From positions 1,430,546 to 1,494,545 of the forward strand of contig NZ_CP032157.1 in the NCBI RefSeq assembly GCF_003555545.1: a stretch of 64,000 bases of DNA, in the 5' to 3' direction. This stretch comes from Paraflavitalea soli (GTDB lineage: Bacteria; Bacteroidota; Bacteroidia; Chitinophagales; Chitinophagaceae). Below are positions 16,958-25,723 of this stretch, one piece after another. Position 1 is the stretch's first letter, and every line of letters begins with the position of its first letter. The notes under the pieces were generated by a model. That model worked only from the letters and a program-made list of their open reading frames with translations, had not been told where the DNA came from and made no database searches. The position numbers and the translations under genes were made by a program.

Positions 16958-19510
16958 TTAATGGGGAAGGAATATTGGCCGCCGCTGGTGCTGAGCCTTG
17001 TGATCAGGGAACAAGGTGATGAAAAACTCAGTCCATCCACCCATGCGCACACGCAATAGTTCGTACTGCTCCGGCGACAGCGCCGCCAGGTACATGGTTT
17101 TTGGATTGGCGGTAGTGATGGTCATTACATTACTGCCCTGTCCCTGTGCAAAGGATTGCAACACTTCTACCAGCTTTTGCTGGGGAAAGTTTTCCGGTAT
17201 GTTGAAGTCGGAAGGGGCCCCATCGCTCAGGTAATTGATGGCATGATGGGTATAGCTTTTTAAGGCCTCTGCCAGTATACCGGTACGCACGGGTTCTACC
17301 TGCTGGTCACTGCCTGCCGGGCCGGTGATGGTATAAGCGGGCTGATCAGCCGGCACGGGGGCGGGCGAGAGATCGGAGGCAATGGGAGAGAAAGCCAGCC
17401 GTCCATCTGGTGTGGCGCCTGCAAAGGAACCACCAAATACATATTGCTCAAAGGTGCCTACGCCCGGTGCAAATAGTATTTCAAAAGGCCGGCCCGGTAT
17501 ATCATAACGGGCTTTGAGGGCCTCCCATTGAGGCTGGTGTATGGGCGCCTGCCGCGCTTCTTCCATACATTGGTAAAAGGTATCAATGAGTTCCCAGCTC
17601 AAGGCATCCACGGCCTCGTGGCCATAGCCAAATTTGGGCTGCTGCAGGCACAAGGCCCGTATCTGTGTGATGCGTTCTTTGCTCAGTTGCAGACCGGTGA
17701 CAAGCGGATTGTTGCCCCAGTTGCTGCGCAGGCAAGCCACCAGCTCTTGCAGGGAAAACTGCTGCTGTTCAAATACCAGGTATTTGATGATGTACAGGGA
17801 GTCGGTAGCGGTGCTGATACCCGTCATCAGGGGAGAGAACAGGTGATAGCGGGCGCCGCCTCCTGCCAGGTCTCTTCCCGATGCTATACAACCGCCGATG
17901 ATGGCGGATAAGAGCGGGGAAGGGGACACCTCTTCTTTGATGCCGTATTGCACAAGTATGCCATGCAGGAACTTGTGACAACCCATCAGGATATGGCTGC
18001 GCAGGATTTCCTGAAATTGGGTATAGCTGGTGATGCCGGCCGCTGGCGGTGTACGCCAGCTGCCCTTCATGCCCCGCAGGTATACGGAACCCGACATGGA
18101 AAAACCAGCGCCGCTGTTGAGGGCCTTTTCCAGTACATCGAGTGCGGCCACAAAGCCAAAGCTGAATTCTGTTTCACCGGCAAACAAGGTCTCATAACAG
18201 CCATCACAGGCATAGTTGCGGGCGCTTTTCAATTCAACCGTGCCGCCTGTTTTGAATTGAAGGGCGGGAATGATCTTATCGTCATTGAGCAATACGGGGT
18301 GGGCGCCGCCGCTCAACAAAGCGGCTGCTGCCAGGTCCAGTACTTTGGCAGGTGTTTTACTGTGTACGCGCAGGTCAAGCGTGGGACTGTTGAAGGGCAG
18401 CCGCCTGGCGGTTTCCAGGCATAGATAAGTGAGGTCATTGGTGGCGTCTTTGGCTTCGGGTTCGTTATCGGCTATTACACCACCGATTGTTACCTGCTGC
18501 ATCCATTGATTGGCCAGGGCGCCCTGGTCGAAATTGCTGGCTGACCCGGTGCCCAGGAGTGCGCCATCGGAGGAGGTGAAGCGGTCTTCCAGGTGGCGGG
18601 CATTGAGAATGGTCTTTTCATCGAGTTTGATCCACAGGCATTCCAGTATCTCCCGCGCCTGTTCTTCCGTGAGTACACCATTTGCCCGGTCATTTTTATA
18701 AAAGGGATAGAGTAACTGGTCGAGCCGGCCCAGGGGCACTATTTCACCGGAGTAATGCAGGGCGCAGTGCACCAGGTAAATGCATTGCACGGCTTCTGCA
18801 AAATTGCGTGGCGCCATGCGTGGTACCTGTTCCAGCCGTTGGGCGATGGCAATGAATTGCGTATGTCTGTCGGTATCATCGAGGAAAAGCCGGGCCTTGC
18901 TTTTAGCGAGGGAGGCGTAGTTGGCTGCATAGTTCAATACACCTTCCAGGGCCAGGATAACGGAAGTATGGAAGGCTTGCTTTTTAGCATCCCCGGTTTC
19001 TTCGATCTTCTGCCGGCATTCTGCGATAATGTGATCGATGCCGTGATCCAATATCCGCTGGTGATCGGGCACGATGTGCCCAAAGGGCGACCATTCATTG
19101 AGGTACCTTATTTCATAATACAGGGCTTCCTCCTCAGTGAGGTAGCGCATGAGTTCCTTGCCTTGACCCACTGAGTAAGGTGGCAGTGATCCAATAATAA
19201 GTTCATCAGGGTGTACCTGCATCAATCCTTTCTTTACGGCCACCGTATTGTCTGAGAGTTCGGTGAGCATATGTTTGATGGCAAGTCCCTTCCGGATGGC
19301 TACGGGCTGCTGGCGGATATGGTCCAGTTCGGTGCCGGTGTACCGGTCAAACAGGTGGCCCATTTGTCCCCAGTCGGGCCAGGCGGGTTTGTTTCTCCAT
19401 TGTTCAAACAGGTATTGAAGCAGCCGGTTGGTCCTGGGGCCTAGCTTGTCAGGATGGCCAGACGGAAGGTTTTCCTGCTGCTGCCAGAAGGACAGGATAT
19501 TGTATTGCAT
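16958..19510 (-). CDS. Glycyl radical enzyme (pyruvate formate-lyase/glycerol dehydratase-like)
   Basis: An 850-residue member of the glycyl radical superfamily, about the length of glycerol/choline/propanediol-type members. The PFL domain carries the thiyl cysteine Cys438 in CDGCYETLF. This GCxE motif marks dehydratase/lyase types, whereas pyruvate formate-lyase has two adjacent cysteines. The C-terminal radical loop is RVRMGGWTEFF, with the radical glycine at Gly825, 25 residues from the end. The connecting segments PLGRLDQLLYPFY and ASGRDLAGGGARYH are also typical. The key catalytic residues therefore look intact. No radical-SAM activase is encoded anywhere in the window. The substrate is unknown. 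It lies 24 nt after a PLD-like gene and 10 nt before a DyP peroxidase gene. Confidence 0.9.
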   Translation of the reverse strand: MQYNILSFWQQQENLPSGHPDKLGPRTNRLLQYLFEQWRNKPAWPDWGQMGHLFDRYTGTELDHIRQQPVAIRKGLAIKHMLTELSDNTVAVKKGLMQVHPDELIIGSLPPYSVGQGKELMRYLTEEEALYYEIRYLNEWSPFGHIVPDHQRILDHGIDHIIAECRQKIEETGDAKKQAFHTSVILALEGVLNYAANYASLAKSKARLFLDDTDRHTQFIAIAQRLEQVPRMAPRNFAEAVQCIYLVHCALHYSGEIVPLGRLDQLLYPFYKNDRANGVLTEEQAREILECLWIKLDEKTILNARHLEDRFTSSDGALLGTGSASNFDQGALANQWMQQVTIGGVIADNEPEAKDATNDLTYLCLETARRLPFNSPTLDLRVHSKTPAKVLDLAAAALLSGGAHPVLLNDDKIIPALQFKTGGTVELKSARNYACDGCYETLFAGETEFSFGFVAALDVLEKALNSGAGFSMSGSVYLRGMKGSWRTPPAAGITSYTQFQEILRSHILMGCHKFLHGILVQYGIKEEVSPSPLLSAIIGGCIASGRDLAGGGARYHLFSPLMTGISTATDSLYIIKYLVFEQQQFSLQELVACLRSNWGNNPLVTGLQLSKERITQIRALCLQQPKFGYGHEAVDALSWELIDTFYQCMEEARQAPIHQPQWEALKARYDIPGRPFEILFAPGVGTFEQYVFGGSFAGATPDGRLAFSPIASDLSPAPVPADQPAYTITGPAGSDQQVEPVRTGILAEALKSYTHHAINYLSDGAPSDFNIPENFPQQKLVEVLQSFAQGQGSNVMTITTANPKTMYLAALSPEQYELLRVRMGGWTEFFITLFPDHKAQHQRRPIFLPH

Positions 19511-19534
19511 ATGAGTTATGAGTAGTGAATGGGT

Positions 19535-21166
19535 TTAGGCAAATAATTGACGTTCTGCTGTTTTGCGTACGTTCTTTCCATAAAAATTGTCGGTCCATTT
19601 ATCATTGGGATAGAGATAGGCGGTATCCACAGTTGTTTTGTGGGCCAGCCGGTTGGCAATATCCCGGAAAAAGAAATGGTGCCATAGCCGCATGAACTCG
19701 CCAAGGTAGATATCGGCCACCAGGGTATTGCCTTTTATCAGCAGCATATTCTCATCATTGTTTTTGGTAGAGGCGTCACTGAAGTTGGCCGATCCACCAA
19801 TTACAAGCGGGTCATCGCCCAGGGGATCTACGAGGAGGTATTTGGTGTGGAGGTATTTTACGTTCTTATTGAGGTTGCTGAGTTCTTCCTTCAACCAACG
19901 CTGAAAGATGGTATCGCCCACCGCTTTGGGGTTCAGCACAGCACCCAGGGCTACAAAGTTGTTCCTGTTCCTGATAAAGTCGTTGAATGTATTGCCTTCT
20001 TTTTCCAGTATCAGGTAGCGGAAGTTCTTTTTGTTTTTGCCCAGGAATCCGGCGATGGTCTTATTGACACCAAAGGCGGCTGTAAAGGCGATCGATTTAC
20101 TGGCGGTATTGACCTGGCCGGCATACCAGTTCAGGGCACCCAAAGAAGAGCGGGGGCTGAAGATATTAGTGATGCCTTTCTTTAGTTCTTCCGGATCGGG
20201 ATTGTTTTCACTGTTCCAGGGCCGCAGTTCTTTGGCATCGGTATTGGCTGCCAGCTGCTCCCAGTATTCCAGGTAGCGGGCAGCAATTTTGGCATCGCGT
20301 ACAATGTGCACGACATTGGACTGACCGAAAATACCGCCTTCTGTAAAGTTGGTGGAGCCGCTGAGTACCTGCACCGGTTTGCCTTTATCCAGCAATACGA
20401 TGAATTTGTTGTGGGAGATATAGGAGGGGTTGGCGGTGCGCTTGATCATGAGTTTGCTGATGCCGGCTTTTTTGATCACGGCATTGCTGGTCTTTTGCGG
20501 CTGTGGCTGACGGCAGTCGTACACGATCTTTACATCGGCGCCACTGTCGGAAGCTTTTTTGAATGCTTCCAATACGGGCAGATAGCTGAATTCATAGACG
20601 GCTGCCCGTATGCTGTACCGCTTGCCCTTTGCCTGGCCAATGTATTTGAGCACGGCTTCCAGGGCACCGCGGGATAGCCAGTCATAGGCTTCTTTGCCCA
20701 CTTCCCTGGGTTTTTTATCGCCAAACTTCCTGGTATATGCCTGGCTGCCGGCTACACCCCGGTTGAAATAAATGGCATGTGCACCATTATCTTCATCTTC
20801 TGTTCTGATGGTCAGTTCTGCCGGTGTACCATACTCCAGGTTTTTAGGCGTACCATATACGGGCACTACTTTATATACGTAGGTGTGGTTGGTCTTGGCG
20901 GTATAATCGCCCCACACAAATCCTTGTACAGGATGTTCCTGGGTAGAGATCAGTGTGCCGGGGGCGGGATTGGGTTCCGTCTCCTTGAAGGTCCGGAATC
21001 CCAGTAGCCAGTATGCTTCTTTTTCTGTTTTATCTGTGCGGTGAATGGCAAATCCCAATAGTCCTTTACGGGCCTTGGGTGTGGCATCCATGCCCAGTAA
21101 TACTACATAAGTGCCGGCGATCCCGTGTACGGAAATGCCTTTGCCATTATTAACTCTTTTTCTCAT
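19535..21166 (-). CDS. Phospholipase D-like (HKD) domain protein
   Basis: A 543-residue protein without a signal peptide. The N-terminal 125 residues look like a fibronectin-type beta domain (HTYVYKVVPVYGTPKNLEYG, then TPAELTIRTED). Two PLD half-sites follow. The first is SHNKFIVLLDKG with SGSTNFTEGG, at about residues 252-285. It has one extra residue between Lys and Asp compared with HxKx4D. The second is LHTKYLLVDPLG with GGSANFSDAS, at about 441-470, and matches the consensus. PLD-fold enzymes act on phosphodiesters such as phospholipids or nucleic acid, and which applies here is not visible. It is the first gene of the operon that continues into the glycyl radical enzyme. Confidence 0.88.
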   Translation of the reverse strand: MRKRVNNGKGISVHGIAGTYVVLLGMDATPKARKGLLGFAIHRTDKTEKEAYWLLGFRTFKETEPNPAPGTLISTQEHPVQGFVWGDYTAKTNHTYVYKVVPVYGTPKNLEYGTPAELTIRTEDEDNGAHAIYFNRGVAGSQAYTRKFGDKKPREVGKEAYDWLSRGALEAVLKYIGQAKGKRYSIRAAVYEFSYLPVLEAFKKASDSGADVKIVYDCRQPQPQKTSNAVIKKAGISKLMIKRTANPSYISHNKFIVLLDKGKPVQVLSGSTNFTEGGIFGQSNVVHIVRDAKIAARYLEYWEQLAANTDAKELRPWNSENNPDPEELKKGITNIFSPRSSLGALNWYAGQVNTASKSIAFTAAFGVNKTIAGFLGKNKKNFRYLILEKEGNTFNDFIRNRNNFVALGAVLNPKAVGDTIFQRWLKEELSNLNKNVKYLHTKYLLVDPLGDDPLVIGGSANFSDASTKNNDENMLLIKGNTLVADIYLGEFMRLWHHFFFRDIANRLAHKTTVDTAYLYPNDKWTDNFYGKNVRKTAERQLFA

Positions 21167-21743
21167 ATAGCGTGTGGATTTAGTTTCTTGATAGTATAAT
21201 AGCGATCATTACTGCCTCGAAGCAGGTGGACCGGACATATGTCAAAAACCAGGTACAAACGGATGCAAATACTAATCAGGAGCTACTGTGGTTGGGTGCA
21301 GAATAAAAAGCAGGGTAGGTCTAAACAATTGCAAGGTTCTAAATAAATGCTAAACTAAAAAAGGTATAAATACCTTTTTTGTATTCAGACATTTCACCCT
21401 TTTTTGCTACTTTCATTTTGTAATGGTCACCTATACCCCCGACCCATTCTTTAGCCAACAAGTCCTAATGACAAGAAAGCAATTGTATTTTGTTTCCCTT
21501 TATTCAATGAATTACGACAAAAGCCTGTACAAAGCACACAATATCCCTGAAAGAAGCAGTTCTGTACTTATCTTTTGATGTATGTATATCCCTTTCCCTT
21601 ATGGAACGAAGTTTCCCTGAATTGTCAGCCATCTTTATATTGAAGCCAACAGGTGACCTTCATAACCTGCCCTGGTGGCGCTATTTATAAGGATGCTCCG
21701 ATGATATAGCAAATCTCCAATTGTTCACTTTAAAATCAGGTTT
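21167..21743. other. 577-nt divergent intergenic region with promoters for both flanking operons
   Basis: This is the longest gene-free stretch in the window, between the PLD-like gene (minus) and the hypothetical gene (plus). It contains the AT-rich palindrome at 21357-21380 and is low in G+C compared with its flanks. A 51-codon plus-strand open frame runs 21423-21578 (start MVTYTPDPFF, end SSSVLIF). I recognise nothing in it and it has no clear ribosome site. No tRNA or known riboswitch was seen. Confidence 0.5.
21357..21380. promoter_or_regulatory. 24-bp AT-rich perfect palindrome
   Basis: AAAAAAGGTAT and ATACCTTTTTT are exact reverse complements separated by AA. It sits about 190 bp before the PLD-like start and 360 bp before the plus-strand hypothetical gene. 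Lying between divergent genes, it is more likely an operator than a terminator, although either strand ends in six Ts. Confidence 0.45.
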
Positions 21744-22154
21744 ATGAGTACTAATGGATTACCGGCAGCAGATGGGAAGACAAAGCCAGCTGCGCCCCCT
21801 GCTCCCAAGGGCTACGCAAAATGGTTTGATGTAGAATTCAAGAACATTATTTTCGACCCTTCCATCCTTCACCGCAAGGAAGCTATTGAAGGGTATTATA
21901 TCGGTTTTATTACCGCATATAATGTGATCAAGGGTAAGAAATATTCGGTCCTTTTTGAATGGACTGAAGTGCCCAGCCGAGAGGCCAATCAAAAAGATTT
22001 CACCCTGCATGTGTATGTGACACCTCCTCCCACGGTACTGAAGGCCGGTGCACAGACGCTATCAGCCAACCTGGCTTTATCGGCCAGGGATGATGGCAGC
22101 AGCGGTCAGATAGATCCACCCACACCGCCGCCTCCGCCGCCACCCACGATGTAA
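21744..22154 (+). CDS. Hypothetical protein with polyproline C-terminus
   Basis: A 136-residue protein that I do not recognise. The N-terminus is Ala/Pro-rich (KTKPAAPPAPKGYAKWFDVE). The middle has a beta-rich pattern (FKNIIFDPSILHRK, GYYIGFITAYNVIKGKKYSV), perhaps one small beta domain. The C-terminus is low complexity, ending in TPPPPPPPTM. There is no signal peptide or membrane segment. It precedes the TPR-CHAT gene by 105 nt on the same strand, so it may belong to the same transcription unit. Coding is supported by the long open frame in the same strand block and by its composition. Function unknown. Confidence 0.65.
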   Translation: MSTNGLPAADGKTKPAAPPAPKGYAKWFDVEFKNIIFDPSILHRKEAIEGYYIGFITAYNVIKGKKYSVLFEWTEVPSREANQKDFTLHVYVTPPPTVLKAGAQTLSANLALSARDDGSSGQIDPPTPPPPPPPTM

Positions 22155-22259
22155 CCGGTATTTACAGTTAAAGGCGAATAGTAAAAGTCCTGGCAATTCA
22201 GCTTGTTTACAGGCTGTATGCCGGGACTATGTGTTTTATATTGACTAACTTTAACCGCC

Positions 22260-25094
22260 ATGTTAAAGAAAGTCCTCCTCCTGTTTGGTAGCCTGTTGCT
22301 GATGGTATGGCTCAAGGGCCAGTGTCCCGACAGGGATTCCCTGTGGCGGCAGATCAATTATTTAAAGGATCATTATCCTTATCCGTTCTCTCCGACGGAG
22401 ACCAGGGAGCGATTACGACAAATAGAAAAAAAGATGGTCCCCTGCGGCTTTAGCCAGGATTCCATGCAGGTACTGTTGTTGAGGGCCTTTGCTGCAACTT
22501 ATTCCAGGGAGGGCAATGACCTGGGCGTGATCAGGTACCTCATTCCAGCCGCCACACTCATTAAGCGTATTCCCAATAACCCCGCCATGAATGAGCGGGA
22601 ACTGGTGCGTATCAATTATTATATAGCTGTAGCTTACCGGGGGGTCAATAATGTGCCGGAAAGAATGAAGGCGCTGGATACCTGTATTGCCACCAGCCGG
22701 CGGCTCAATTATATTGACCGGTCGGCCCTGAATGCACTCTTTGACAGGGGCACCTATTTTTTTGACATCGGCGATTATTACCATGCCATCGGTTATTTCA
22801 AGGAATGCAATACCAAGGCTTTTCTCTACCTGCCGCACGCCATCAATGCTGCCGACAGTGCAGGTACCATTTCCTATGCGCTCAGCAGTTTTGTGTGGCA
22901 GGTCAATTCGCATATCCGTTTAAAAGAATATGACCAGGCAGAGGCGCTGCTGAAAAGCCAGACCAGCCAGTCGGGTATCAATAGCCTGAATGCTTACCAG
23001 GGTACCTTCTATGGTGTCCGGGCAGAAATGGAGGTGCACAAAGGCAATTATGACCAGGCGATCAAAAACTTCCGGCAGGCGCTGGCTGTGGAGCGGCGGC
23101 CTTTGAGTCGCAAGCAGCTGTTCAATACAATGGCCACAGAGGTCTATTTCAAACATTACCGGAATTATGATAAGGCCATGTCGTTGTATAAAGAAGGGCT
23201 GGCCTGTATTAATATCGACACGCTGAAGTTTAAGGAAGATTCGATCGAGTCGCTGAGCATATGGTCGTCCATGGCGGAGGTCAATGTACAGAAAGGACAG
23301 TATGATAAGGCCTTTGCCTGCTTTCGCAAGGCGCTGGACCATATTAAGCCCGGGATCAGCATTGCACAGATCATTAGCAGTCCGCCTGCCGAGTTTGTAA
23401 CCCAGAAAAAGATCCATTACCTCACCAGCCTGTTGATAGAACAGGGCAATACCTGGCGCAGGAAGTATACACTTACACACCAGGCGGATGAGCTGCGCAA
23501 AGCCATAGAGATCTATAGGCAAGCTGACCAGCTGGTAAACCGTATCAAAGGCGAGCAGGCCAACCTCAATTCGAAGTTGTTCTGGCGCAGCAATAGCCAT
23601 GGCTTGTATGAGCATGCCCTTGAAGCCTGCCATACTTCCGGTAATATGGAAGATGCTTTTTATTTCTTTGAGAAAAGCAGGGCGGTATTGCTGAATGATC
23701 AACTGGCCGACCAGCGATGGATGGGGGAGCAGGATATCCTGCAGCAAACGCAGGCCATGAAAACGATCAATACCCTAAGCAGGGCGCTGAATAGTACCAG
23801 CCTCACACCGGCAGCCCGCATTAAAATGGAGGATGAAAGGACCGCCAACCAACAGTTGCTGTCCCGCCTTACCACTACGATCAAAACCCGCAATCCTTTT
23901 TATTACCAGAGTTTTCTGGATAGTAATTTTGTCACCCTGCAACAGGTGAAGCAAACCATGTTGAAAGATTACGGGGCGCTGGTAGAGATTTTTTCGGGCG
24001 ATAGTGCAGTGTATGTGATGATCGTTGCGGCCAGCGATACCCGCCTGCACAAAATCAACAAGCAGGCCTATGATAGCCTGGCCGGGTTGTTTATACAGTA
24101 TATTACCAATTATAATTTACAGAATGGCCATTTTGAAACCTTTACGCAGGTATCCAACCAGCTCTACCAGTTGATCTTTGCGAAGGACCGTCTTCCGGAG
24201 GGCCGCCTGATCATTTCCCCCGATGGCCAGTACTTTCCTTTTGAAGCCTTGCTCACCAGGGCCGATCAGTCGTCGTATTTGCTAAAAGAGCATGCCATCA
24301 GTTATACCTACTCTGCACGTTACCTGTTGAATGACTTTACTTCCATTGCCAATAAAAAGGCAAAAAGCTTTATGGGTTTTGCCCCGGTGCAATATGCGGG
24401 TACGCAGTTGCCGGACCTGAATGAAAGTGACCATTCACTGGAAGCATTGACCAGTTATTTCAGCGGGGCTGATAACTTTATTGGACCGGATGCCTCCCGG
24501 AATAATTTTCTGCGGCATTTTGCCGATTACAGGATCATTCAATTGTATACACATGCCATGGACAACAGGGATAAAGGGGAGCCGGTGATCTATTTTGCCG
24601 ATTCGTCGCTCTACCTGTCGGACCTGGTAAGTGATAAAAAGCCTGCTACCAGCCTGGTGGTATTGTCGGCCTGTGAAACCGGTACGGGCAAGGTTTACCA
24701 GGGAGAAGGGGTATTTAGCTTTAACCGGGGATTTGCTGCCCTGGGTATTCCGGCGGCGATTACCAGCCTGTGGAAGGCCGATAACCTGAAGACCTATGCC
24801 CTGACCACGCTGTTCTATAAATTTCTTGCGACCGGGGAGCCGGCGGATGTTGCCTTGCAACATGCCAAACTGGAGTTTATGGCGTCTGCTACCAAAGCCA
24901 ATGCGCTGCCTTATTTCTGGGCAGTGCCGGTGCTGACGGGGAAAGTAATAGATATGCCGGCGCAGACAACCGGTGGTTGGTGGCTGGTATTGCCGGCAAT
25001 TGCGCTGGGTATAATTTTCCTGATAATTGTGTATCGCTGGTGGCGCGGCAGACGGATGACGCGTCCTTTCCAGCAGCAGACTGTGATGGAATGA
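22260..25094 (+). CDS. TPR-CHAT protein, exported and membrane-anchored caspase-like protease candidate
   Basis: A 944-residue protein. A signal peptide (LLLFGSLLLMVWLKGQ) is followed by about 550 residues of TPR-like helical repeats (GDYYHAIGYFKECNTKAFLY, GNYDQAIKNFRQALAVERRP, KGQYDKAFACFRKALDHIKP). A CHAT peptidase domain spans about residues 600-890. The predicted catalytic dyad is His765 (LYTHAMDN) and Cys805 (LSACETGTG), followed by GEGVFSFNRGFAALG, the characteristic post-Cys block. A single transmembrane helix (about 902-922) and a short basic tail end the protein. This topology puts the CHAT domain outside the cytoplasm. CHAT domains are caspase/separase relatives; the substrate is unknown. 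A sigma factor/TPR pair lies 0.65 kb downstream. Confidence 0.9.
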   Translation: MLKKVLLLFGSLLLMVWLKGQCPDRDSLWRQINYLKDHYPYPFSPTETRERLRQIEKKMVPCGFSQDSMQVLLLRAFAATYSREGNDLGVIRYLIPAATLIKRIPNNPAMNERELVRINYYIAVAYRGVNNVPERMKALDTCIATSRRLNYIDRSALNALFDRGTYFFDIGDYYHAIGYFKECNTKAFLYLPHAINAADSAGTISYALSSFVWQVNSHIRLKEYDQAEALLKSQTSQSGINSLNAYQGTFYGVRAEMEVHKGNYDQAIKNFRQALAVERRPLSRKQLFNTMATEVYFKHYRNYDKAMSLYKEGLACINIDTLKFKEDSIESLSIWSSMAEVNVQKGQYDKAFACFRKALDHIKPGISIAQIISSPPAEFVTQKKIHYLTSLLIEQGNTWRRKYTLTHQADELRKAIEIYRQADQLVNRIKGEQANLNSKLFWRSNSHGLYEHALEACHTSGNMEDAFYFFEKSRAVLLNDQLADQRWMGEQDILQQTQAMKTINTLSRALNSTSLTPAARIKMEDERTANQQLLSRLTTTIKTRNPFYYQSFLDSNFVTLQQVKQTMLKDYGALVEIFSGDSAVYVMIVAASDTRLHKINKQAYDSLAGLFIQYITNYNLQNGHFETFTQVSNQLYQLIFAKDRLPEGRLIISPDGQYFPFEALLTRADQSSYLLKEHAISYTYSARYLLNDFTSIANKKAKSFMGFAPVQYAGTQLPDLNESDHSLEALTSYFSGADNFIGPDASRNNFLRHFADYRIIQLYTHAMDNRDKGEPVIYFADSSLYLSDLVSDKKPATSLVVLSACETGTGKVYQGEGVFSFNRGFAALGIPAAITSLWKADNLKTYALTTLFYKFLATGEPADVALQHAKLEFMASATKANALPYFWAVPVLTGKVIDMPAQTTGGWWLVLPAIALGIIFLIIVYRWWRGRRMTRPFQQQTVME

Positions 25095-25097
25095 TGC

Positions 25098-25370
25098 TTA
25101 TTTTGTGACGGGTGTAATTTTTCGTAATAATTCCTTAATGGTGATGATCTGTTTGCAGATGGCCAATATCTCACAAGGGTGTTCCAACAGGTTTAACCGA
25201 TTCAACTCTTCTTCCAGGATCCTGACCCTGGCCAGGTGATACTGCTGTTTGGTTTCCCGTGAATCGTACGGCACCGTATCGTGAATCATATGCATGTTTT
25301 GCACTGTCATAGAAAGTAGTCTTATGGCTATGTTGGTTAATGTTTTCGGCCAGTTGTTGACCAGGGTCAT
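25098..25370 (-). CDS. Small hypothetical protein, helical
   Basis: A 90-residue open frame convergent with the TPR-CHAT gene, their stops being 3 nt apart. The C-terminal half looks like a genuine amphipathic helix pair (ARVRILEEELNRLNLLEHP then CKQIITIKELLRKITP). An A-rich AAAGAAAA stretch precedes the ATG at 25370, as is common in Bacteroidota. Shorter starts at inner methionines (residues 21 and 26) are possible. I do not recognise a family. The alternative is that this stretch is only the 3' untranslated region of the CHAT gene, ending at the hairpin at 25395-25425. Confidence 0.4.
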   Translation of the reverse strand: MTLVNNWPKTLTNIAIRLLSMTVQNMHMIHDTVPYDSRETKQQYHLARVRILEEELNRLNLLEHPCEILAICKQIITIKELLRKITPVTK

Positions 25371-25394
25371 GTTTTCTTTGCGTTTACAAGGGCT

Positions 25395-25425
25395 ATAAAG
25401 CCCCTCGCGGAAGCGGGGGCTTTAT
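25395..25425. terminator. Strong stem-loop, probable terminator without a long T-tract
   Basis: ATAAAGCCCC pairs exactly with GGGGCTTTAT. Inside, after a bulged T, CGC pairs with GCG around GGAA. It resembles an intrinsic terminator whose U-run is built into the stem. It lies in the leader of the small minus-strand open frame and 300 nt after the CHAT stop on the plus strand. Confidence 0.5.
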
Positions 25426-25694
25426 GAAATAGCACTGCAAATCCCTGCCGCGCAGTTATTTTAATATCAAATGATCAGGTTTAATGGTATCTACAGATTT
25501 AAGCTATAGTGACGGAACGGATCCGTATATTTTGACCATGTTAAATGTGTACAGGTAACAAGTTCTCATCCGGAAATGACAAAACTGTTACAAATAATAG
25601 CACGGTTTAGCATGGAGTGGATAAGTGCTAATGGTAGAGGGTTAGTGCGGTCGTATTTTATTAGTCGTAGCATGGTTATTGATGGGAAACAACC

Positions 25695-25723
25695 TTTGCG
25701 AATTATTTTTGGGCATAATTTTG
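25695..25723 (+). promoter_or_regulatory. Candidate Bacteroidota-type promoter of the sigma factor/TPR pair
   Basis: TTTG (25695-25698) and TAATTTTG (25716-25723) match the -33 and -7 (TAnnTTTG) elements of Bacteroidota sigma-ABfr promoters. The 17-nt spacing is slightly shorter than usual. The -7 box ends 30 nt before the sigma factor ATG. Confidence 0.5.

Noticed and set aside
16948-17052. N-terminal 35-codon extension of the DyP gene
   Set aside because: The extension overlaps the end of the glycyl radical enzyme gene and has no resemblance to DyP proteins; the ATG at 16947 fits better.
14045-21166. Choline trimethylamine-lyase system (with phospholipase C supplying choline)
   Set aside because: The GCxE motif fits CutC but also other dehydratases; no activase, microcompartment genes or clear choline-site residues support it, and the phospholipase C gene lies in a separate unit.
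21423-21578. 51-codon plus-strand open frame
   Set aside because: It lies in a gene-free region and is clean, but lacks a family, a ribosome site or any context; kept only as a note.
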